Position numbers and translations under genes: made by a program
Assembly: GCF_019457535.1 (NCBI RefSeq)
Contig: NZ_CP080417.1
Coordinates: 558,001 to 622,000 of the forward strand
DNA from: Shewanella halotolerans
GTDB taxonomy: Bacteria; Pseudomonadota; Gammaproteobacteria; Enterobacterales; Shewanellaceae
Direction of reading: 5' to 3'
Length of the DNA stretch: 64,000 nt
Shown: one piece after another, positions 16,344 through 25,300 of the stretch
How positions within the stretch are numbered: the stretch's first letter is position 1
Layout: each line of letters opens with the position of its first letter
Notes under the pieces: generated by a model
Seen by the model: the letters and a program-made list of their open reading frames with translations, nothing else
Told to the model about the DNA's origin: nothing
The model's database searches: none

Positions 16344-19300
16344 TCAGAGTTGGTTGTGCATATCGTTTAAGGCGTTGTGTAGCAGGTCGTCATCATGGGC
16401 ACAGGCATGCTGATCGTCTCTGGGATCGTCGATATCCACAAGCGATGGATGAGGCTTCTCTTTCTCATGCTCCTCCAGCAGCGGGTTGTCGAACTGATCC
16501 GCCTGAGTCAGGGTGAGATCGTCGGCGTCGAAGTGCTCCGTGGCCATCAACGGCGTATCCAGATCCGGCTGAGGCTTAGTGTGACTCTCGACTTGCGCCA
16601 GATCCTGCTGACTCAGCCCCACCATCTGTAGATAGTGGTCCACGGGGGCGAGCACCGCAGCCATAGCTGGGCGGGTGTCCGCCTCTGTATGGGAGGGTTC
16701 GGTGCTACTCGCCGCTAGCTCATGGGGCTGGCTATGCACCGGCTTGTCATCCAGATCTGCAGCATGCTTATCCTCTTCCTTGCCTTCGTCCATCGGGATG
16801 ACAATCACCTGGGCATCATCGATCGCATCTTGGTCGCCATCCCATTGGGTAGCATCGTGCAGCTCAGGCGGCGGTGGCGGCGGGGCAGGGCTAGTGGTGA
16901 CAGGGGTGACCGTCATATCTACCAACTGGGTTGATAGTTGGTTGTGACCACTGTGACCGTGAACATAGGTGATATCCAGATTCACTTCCACATCCACATT
17001 GGAGGAGTGGCTGTCGTGATAGAGGATATGGAAGATATCGTGATGGGTTTCAGACATGGTTTCGCCTGCCCAATGGGTGCCACCAGCTGCTTTGTCGCCC
17101 GGTGTTGGTGCCTGATTATAGACATAGTCGACGTGGCCGGTATCTGGATCTATGGTCAGTGTGCCGTATTGGCCCCTAAGGCTCAGGGTGGGATGACCAT
17201 GACCGTCATCGATCGCCCAGGCGCCAGTGGTAGGGGCGTTGGGTGTAAGCTGTTGCAGTAACGGCGGCGCAATCAGATCGCCCGAAATGTGGGAGCCAAT
17301 GGCGCCCGTCCCCGTTGGCGTAGGCGGCGTGAGAAAACTCATGCTGGGTATGGGGTTAGCGTGGTCGACCACATACAGGGGGCTGCTCATCTGGGCGTGA
17401 TTACCCGCCATGTCGCTGACCATGGCCTTGATCTCCAGGTTCCCGCCCGGCAAGGCATCGACCTCGGCGGCGCTTAGCTGGGTGCTCCAGCAACCGTTAT
17501 GCACATTGGCATGGTATTGCTGCCCACCGATGGAAACGGTCACCCTCTGCCCCTCTTCGACATTAGTGACCGTGCCGCTGATGGTGAGGGGTTGATGATG
17601 CTCGCCGGCCTGTAGCATGTTGTCGCCGGCGATGGGGTTCATGTCTATGCTTGCCTGGGTATCGACTAGGTATTGATGGCTCTCTGTGGCGCTTCCCTGG
17701 TTGCCGGCAACATCTGTGGTGATCAGGGAGGCATTGATCTCATGGGCGCCTGCCAGCGTGCTGCCGGGCACCTGCACGCTGAAATGCCCCTGACAGTCCA
17801 CCTGTCCCTGATAGGTTTGTTGTCCTATGGCTAGGGTGATTGCTGTACCTGCGGGGACTTCGCTGTTGACGCTGCCCGTGACCGCTATGCTTCTGCCTGC
17901 CTCGGCGGCATTGACCAGATTGTCTGGCGTGATGGCGTCGAGTCGTATCTGGGGAAGCGGCGCCTGATTATCCAGCTCAAAGTCGAGCTGGGTGTGGGGC
18001 GATGCGTGGCCGAAGGCGTCGGTCTGACGCACCCACAGCTGGTTATGGCCCTGCACTGGGGTAAATTGCGACTGCCAATGCTGTCCACCGTCGACTGAAT
18101 ATTCCACCTGCATGCCCGCGAGCTGGCCACCTATGGTCAGGCTGGCGTCTGTGGTGATGCCATCACTGCTCGACAGGCCGGTATCATGGGTCAGCGCCAG
18201 GGTAAGGGGCGGTATTTGGGTGTTGAGGCTGAGCGGCGAGCCGTTAAATTGGCTGCTAGTGGCCGAAGCTTGATTGCCCGCTAAGTCTTGCCCGCGCACG
18301 CTGATGGTAAGTTCGCCATCGGGCAGCGATGAGAGGTCGATATGTTCGAAATTAATATATTGATGATCGGGATGACTCACGCTGCCACCTATGGCGCCGT
18401 GATGTTGAGGGTTGATCACCAGGGGTTGACCGCCGCCACTGCTGCTGATCACCAGCTGAGTCAGCTCGCTATCCTTGGGCAGGTAGACCTGCACCATCAG
18501 CTCCCCCTGGCCATTCAGGGAGGCGCTATGCACGGCTATGTCTGTCTGGGTGTCGATTGTGAGCGCCAGCGGTGTGGCCTGCACCGCTTGTTGACTGCCG
18601 GGAGCCTGGGCACTGGCAGTGAGCTGGTGCGCGCCCTCGCTCAGGCCGTTGAGTGCGACGCTGTAGTGCCCTTGGGCATCGCTTAACACACTGGTGAGCT
18701 TGTTGCCCTGCTCATAGAGGGTGACCAGGGAGAAGGGGATGTCCGTCTGCCCTTCGATCACAGGGTGGGTGTCATGGGTGATACCGTCGCTGTCGGAGGC
18801 CCCTGTATCGCTGCCATGACTCAGTGCGAGAGTAATGGCGTTGCCTATGGTCTGTGTCGGGGGCAGCTGTGGCCTAGTGTCTGCCAGCTGCGATGGGCTG
18901 GTGACTGTGGTATGCAATTGGGGTTGTAAGCCTGCGCCTGTTGGCGCGGTGAGGCTAACCCTGGCATCGAAGCTGATAAATTTGGTCTCGCTGCCGCCAT
19001 GGTTGTCACTGACCTGCACCTCGAAGGTGTCTGTGCCTTGGTACTGACCGCTGGCCTTGTCGTAATGCATGCCGGCGACGCTCTGATTGAGGTGGTAGCT
19101 GTAGGCGCCTGTGTCTGGGTCGACAACCAGGGTACCAAATTGTCCCGTTTGTTGGGCAACCGAGAAGCTGTGGCTGTCTTGGCTGTCTGGGTCTTGTACC
19201 GTGAGATGCCCAGTGGTGCTGGAGAGCTGCGCCACGCCAAGCATAGGGGCATCGTTGGTGCCTGTTATCTTGATGACGATATCCTGCGCCGTGCCATCCA

Positions 19301-22300
19301 AGGTATAGACTCTGTGGGTAACCAAGACCTCCTGATGTTCGCTCAGCTCTTGTAGCCTGGCGTTGTCGACGTCGTAGGTCCAGCTGCCATCGGCGCCGAT
19401 ATGCAGACTGCCGCCGAAGGGGTCGTCCACTTGTGTCGCCGTGCCCGCTTGGAAGGCCGCCTGTCCCGCATCGGGATCCTGCACATTGAGCTGGCCCGAG
19501 ATAGCAATCTGGTTGTGGGCGTCCTGATGGTGATCTTCGACGAGCTCGCCCCAGGTATCGCCTGAGATCTGGGCTTGGTCACTCACCGCCGCCAGTGTGG
19601 TGCTGGCGCCTGTGTGAGTCACTCCGCCGTGAGCATCTTTGACATCGTAGGTAAAATGCACCGCACCGTTGTAGTCTTTGTCGGGGGTGAAGGTATAGGT
19701 GCCATCTTGGTTGTCTCGAATGGAGCCATGGTCGGCGATAAGGTTTGCGACGGTAAGCTGGCCTTGGTCGTTATTATCAATATCGGTTGCATGCGCCAGC
19801 AAATCAGACGCAGTAATGGTTTGAACAGTGTCTTCCTTGCCTGAGTTTAACTGCACCTCACTTGATACTGTCGGGGCATCATTAGTGCCGTGGATGGTAA
19901 TGACGATATCGTGGGTGGTGCCATCTTTAGAGTGCACCGTCACGGTATCCGTTAAGGTTTCGCCTTTACCTAAGTGCTGGATTTCAGGTTTGCGGTTATC
20001 TATGTAGTAATTCCAGTTCCCTTTTGGGTCAATTGCCAATTGTCCACCCAGCGATGAAGAATAAGGTCGCCACTCTGGGTGCATTGCTGCCGAGATAAGA
20101 GTTTTGAATTCAAAGCCACTTTCTCCTGCATCAGGGTCTATAGCCTGAAGTGTGCCACGTGCTTCAAGCTTATAGGCGTAGTTCCCTTGCACAGGGGCAT
20201 GAGGATGAAGATCTTCGGTGACAGAGCCGGTATCGGTTCCTGTAATTATTGCTGCGTCGTTGACAGCTGCCAGTGTGGTGCTGGCGCCTGTGTGAGTCAC
20301 TCCGCCGTGAGCATCTTTGACATCGTAGGTAAAATGCACCGCACCGTTGTAGTCTTTGTCGGGGGTGAAGGTATAGGTGCCATCTTGGTTGTCTCGAATG
20401 GAGCCATGGTCGGCGATAAGGTTTGCGACGGTAAGCTGGCCTTGGTCGTTATTATCAATATCGGTTGCATGCGCCAGCAAATCAGACGCAGTAATGGTTT
20501 GAACAGTGTCTTCCTTGCCTGAGTTTAACTGCACCTCACTTGATACTGTCGGGGCATCATTAGTGCCGTGGATGGTAATGACGATATCGTGGGTGGTGCC
20601 ATCTTTAGAGTGCACCGTCACGGTATCCGTTAAGGTTTCGCCTTTACCTAAGTGCTGGATTTCAGGTTTGCGGTTATCTATGTAGTAATTCCAGTTCCCT
20701 TTTGGGTCAATTGCCAATTGTCCACCCAGCGATGAAGAATAAGGTCGCCACTCTGGGTGCATTGCTGCCGAGATAAGAGTTTTGAATTCAAAGCCACTTT
20801 CTCCTGCATCAGGGTCTATAGCCTGAAGTGTGCCACGTGCTTCAAGCTTATAGGCGTAGTTCCCTTGCACAGGGGCATGAGGATGAAGATCTTCGGTGAC
20901 AGAGCCGGTATCGGTTCCTGTAATTATTGCTGCGTCGTTGACAGCTGCTAATGTAGTGCTTGCGCCAGTGTGAGCCGTACCACCGTGGGCATCTTTCACA
21001 TCGTAAGTAAAATGCACCTCGCCGTTGTAGTCCTTATCTGGCGTGAAGGTGAAACTGCCGTCGGGGTTGCTGGTAATAGTTCCATGATCGGCATGCAGGT
21101 TGGCGACTGTAAGTTGCCCGGCGTCGTTGTCATCGACATCAGTGACATTGGCGAGCAGCTGGGTCTGGGTGATGGTGAAGGCGTGGTCTTCCAATCCAGC
21201 TGGGAGTATCTGGGTGGCGCTAACCACCGGGGCATCGTTGGTGCCCTCTAGGGTGATCTTGATATCTTTACTCGTGCCATCGGTGCTGTAGACGCGATAG
21301 ACGACCTGCTCAAACTGCCCCTTACCTAAATGCTGAAGGGCGTCATTTGAGACCACATATTGCCACACCCCGTGCTTCTCGATATCCAGGCTGCCACCGA
21401 AGGGATCTGAGATCGCCTGAGCGTCGTGAGTCGCCCGGAAATAGCTCTCTCCCTTGTCTGGATCATGGACGTCCAGGGAACCCGTATAGTGCAGGGTATG
21501 GTGCGCATCACCTGCAGGATAATGGTCTTCCTTCAAGTAGCCCTTGTCTTCTCCCGTGATGACGGCGGCATCATCTTGTCCTGAGATCTTGATGATGATC
21601 TGCTGCTCAGTGCCATCCAGGCTATGTACCGTCAGATTTTCGTTGAGTGACTCGCCGGATTTGAGCCCTTGAATAGCGGCCTGGGAGTTGTCGGCCGTGT
21701 AGGTCCAGTGGCCCAAATCATTGATTGTGAGGGTGCCATATTGGCCCTGTAGGCTGGTGGCGACAAATTGCGCCTCGCCATGATCGGCGTCGGTGACTGT
21801 CAGCGCGCCATCCACCCTGAGCTGGCCCAGGTAGAGGTCTCTATCTTCGGTCACGCTGGCTGTCGCCGCGCCGCCAATCACTGCTTTGTCGTCGGTGCCA
21901 TTGATGGTGACGGTCACCTTTTGCGCTGTGCCATCGATGCTGTGAACAAACAGAGTCTCGGTGAGTGATTCACCGGATTTAAGCCCTTGAATAGCGGCCT
22001 GGGAGTTGTCGGCCGTGTAGGTCCAGTGGCCCAAATCATTGATTGTGAGGGTGCCATATTGGCCCTGTAGGCTGGTGGCGACAAATTGCGCCTCGCCATG
22101 ATCGGCGTCGGTGACTGTCAGCGCGCCATCGACCCTGAGTTGTCCCTGATAGAGGTCTTTGTCCTCATTAACAATTCCTGTTGCAGTACCGCCAATTACC
22201 GCCCTGTCGTCTGTGCCGTTTATGGTCACAGTGATCTTCTGCTCTGTGCCATCGACTGAGTGCACCAGCAAGGTGTCAGTGAGTGACTCGCCCGATTTCA

Positions 22301-25300
22301 GCCCCTGAATAGCGGTTTGAGCGTTGTCGGTGGTGTAGGTCCAGTGGCCATTTGAATCAATCGACAAGGTACCAAATTGACCTTGTAGTGAGGTTGCTTG
22401 GAACTGCGTTTGACCACTGTCCGCATCGGTGGCGGTGAGCGCACCATCGACCCTCAGTTGTCCCTGATAGAGGTCTTTGTCTTCGGTAACCGTCCCCGTG
22501 GCTGCGCCAGTAATCACTGCTTTGTCGTCGGTGCCATTGATGGTGACGGTCACCTTTTGCGCTGTGCCATCGATGCTGTGAACAAACAGAGTCTCGGTGA
22601 GTGATTCACCGGATTTGAGCCCTTGAATAGCGGCCTGAGAGTTGTCGGCCGTGTAGGTCCAGTGGCCATTTGAGTCAATCGACAGTGTGCCAAATTGACC
22701 TTGTAAACTAGTTGTCAGGAACTGCGCTTGACCACTATCGGCATCGGTTACCGTGAGTGCTCCGTCAACACGCAATTGGCCTTGGTAGAGATCTTTGTCT
22801 TCGGTAACCGCCCCCGTGGCTGCGCCAGCAATCACTGCTTTGTCGTCGGTGCCATTGATGGTGACGGTGACCTTCTGCTCTGTGCCATCGACTGAGTGCA
22901 CCAGTAAGGTGTCAGTGAGTGATTCGCCGGACTTGAGCCCTTGAATAGCGGTTTGAGCGTTATCGGCCGTATAGGTCCAGTGGCCATTTGAATCAATCGA
23001 CAAGGTACCAAATTGACCTTGTAAACTAGTTGCCTGGAACTGCGCTTGACCGCTATCGGCATCGGTTACCGTCAGCGCGCCATCGACTCTCAGCAGGCCC
23101 AGGTAGAGGTCTCTGTCTTCGGTCACGCTGGCTGTCGCCGTGCCGCCAATGACCGCTTTATCGTCGGTACCATGGATGGTGACGGTGACTTTCTGTTCTG
23201 TGCCATCGACTGAGTGCACCAGCAAGGTGTCAGTGAGTGACTCGCCCGATTTCAGCCCCTGAATGGCAGCCTGGGAGTTGTCGGCCGTGTAGGTCCAATG
23301 GCCATTTGAATCAATCGACAAGGTACCAAATTGACCTTGTAAACTAGTTGCTTGGAACTGAGCTTGACCACTGTCCGCATCGGTGACCGTCAGCGCACCA
23401 TCGACGTGGAGCAGACCCTGGTAAAGGTCTTTGTCCTCGGTCACTGTGCCCGTTGCACTGCCGCCAATCATCGCCTTGTCGTCTGTGCCGTTTATGGTGA
23501 CGGTGACTTTCTGCGCTGTGCCATCGATGCTGTGAACAAACAGAGTCTCTGTGAGCGACTCACCGGACTTTAGCCCCTGAATAGCGGCCTGAGAGTTGTC
23601 GGCCGTGTAGGTCCAGTGGCCGAGATCGTTGATGGTCAAAGTGCCGTATTGGCCTTGCAGGCTAGTGGCGACAAATTGCGCCTCGCCATGATCGGCATCT
23701 GTGACCGTCAGCGCGCCGTCCACCCTGAGCTGTCCCTGGTAGAGGTCTCTGTCCTCATTCACAATCCCCGTTGCAGTACCGCCAATTACCGCCCTGTCGT
23801 CTGTGCCATTGATGGTGACAATTACCTTCTGTTCTGTGCCATCGACGCTGTGAACCAGCAATGTATCCGTTAATGACTCACCCGTTTTTAAGCCTTGAAT
23901 GGCGGTCTGTGAGTTATCGGCGGTGTAGGTCCAGTAGCCATTTGAGTCAATCGACAAGGTACCAAATTGACCTTGTAAACTAGTTGCCTGGAACTGAGCT
24001 TGACCACTGTCCGCATCGGTGACGGTGAGCGCGCCATCGATGCGGAGTTGTCCCTGATACAGGTCTTTGTCTTCGGTCACTGTGCCCGTGGCCGTGCCGC
24101 CAATTACCGCCTTGTCGTCTGTGCCATTGATGGTGACGGTGACCTTCTGCGCTGCGCCATCGATGCTGTGAACAAACAGAGTCTCTGTGAGTGACTGACC
24201 GGACTTGAGCCCCTGTATCGCATTTTGTGAGTTATCTGCTGTGTAGCTCCAGTGGCCGAGATCGTTGATGGTCAAAGTGCCGTATTGGCCCTGTAGGCTG
24301 GTGGCAACAAACTGGTTTTGGCCGCTGTCGGCATCGGTCACCGTGAGCGCGCCATCCACCCTGAGTTGTCCCTGGTAGAGGTTTCTGTCTTCATTAACAA
24401 TCCCCGTTGCAGTACCGCCAATTACCGCCTTGTCGTCTGTGCCATTGATGGTGACGGTCACCTTTTGCGCTGTGCCGTCAACGCTGCGAACAAACAGGGT
24501 CTCGGTGAGGGACTCGCCAGACTTGAGCCCCTGAATGGCGGCCTGGGAGTTGTCGGCCGTGTAGATCCAGTGGCCATTTGAATCAATCGACAAGGTACCA
24601 AATTGACCTTGTAAACTAGTTGCCTGGAACTGCGCTTGACCGCTATCGGCATCGGTTACCGTGAGCGCGCCGTCCACTCTCAGTTGTCCCTGGTAGAGGT
24701 CTTTGTCTTCGGTCACAGTCCCAGTGGCCGTGCCGCCAATTACCGCTTTGTCGTCTGTGCCGTTAATGGTGACAATTACCTTCTGCTCCGCGCCATCGAC
24801 GCTGTGAACAAACAAGGTTTCTGTGAGGGACTCGCCGGATTTGAGCCCCTGAATGGCGGCCTGGGCGTTATCGGCGGTGTAGGTCCAGTGGCCAAGGTCG
24901 TTGATGGTAAGGGTGCCATATTGGCCCTGTAGGCTGGTGGCGACAAATTGCGCCTCGCCATGATCGGCGTCGGTGACTGTCAGCGCGCCATCCACCCTGA
25001 GCTGGCCCAGGTAGAGGTCTCTGTCTTCGGTCACGCTGGCTGTCGCCGCGCCGCCAATCACCGCCTTGTCGTCGGTGCCATTGATGGTGACGGTCACCTT
25101 CTGCTCTGTGCCATCGATGCTGTGAACAAATAGAGTCTCGGTGAGTGACTCACCGGATTTGAGCCCCTGAATGGCTGTTTGAGAGTTATCCGCGCTGTAG
25201 GTCCAGTGGCCGAGATCGTTGATGGTGAGGGTGCCGTATTGCCCTTGGAGTGTGGTGGCAATGAAGTGATTGTCGCCGCCATCGGGATCGATCACCGTCA

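Noticed and set aside
19575..25133. Regularly repeated plus-strand frames and evenly spaced repeats that could suggest a CRISPR array
   Set aside because: The 318-bp and 678-bp periods are coding VCBS units on the minus strand. There are no short palindromic repeats with unique spacers and no cas genes.
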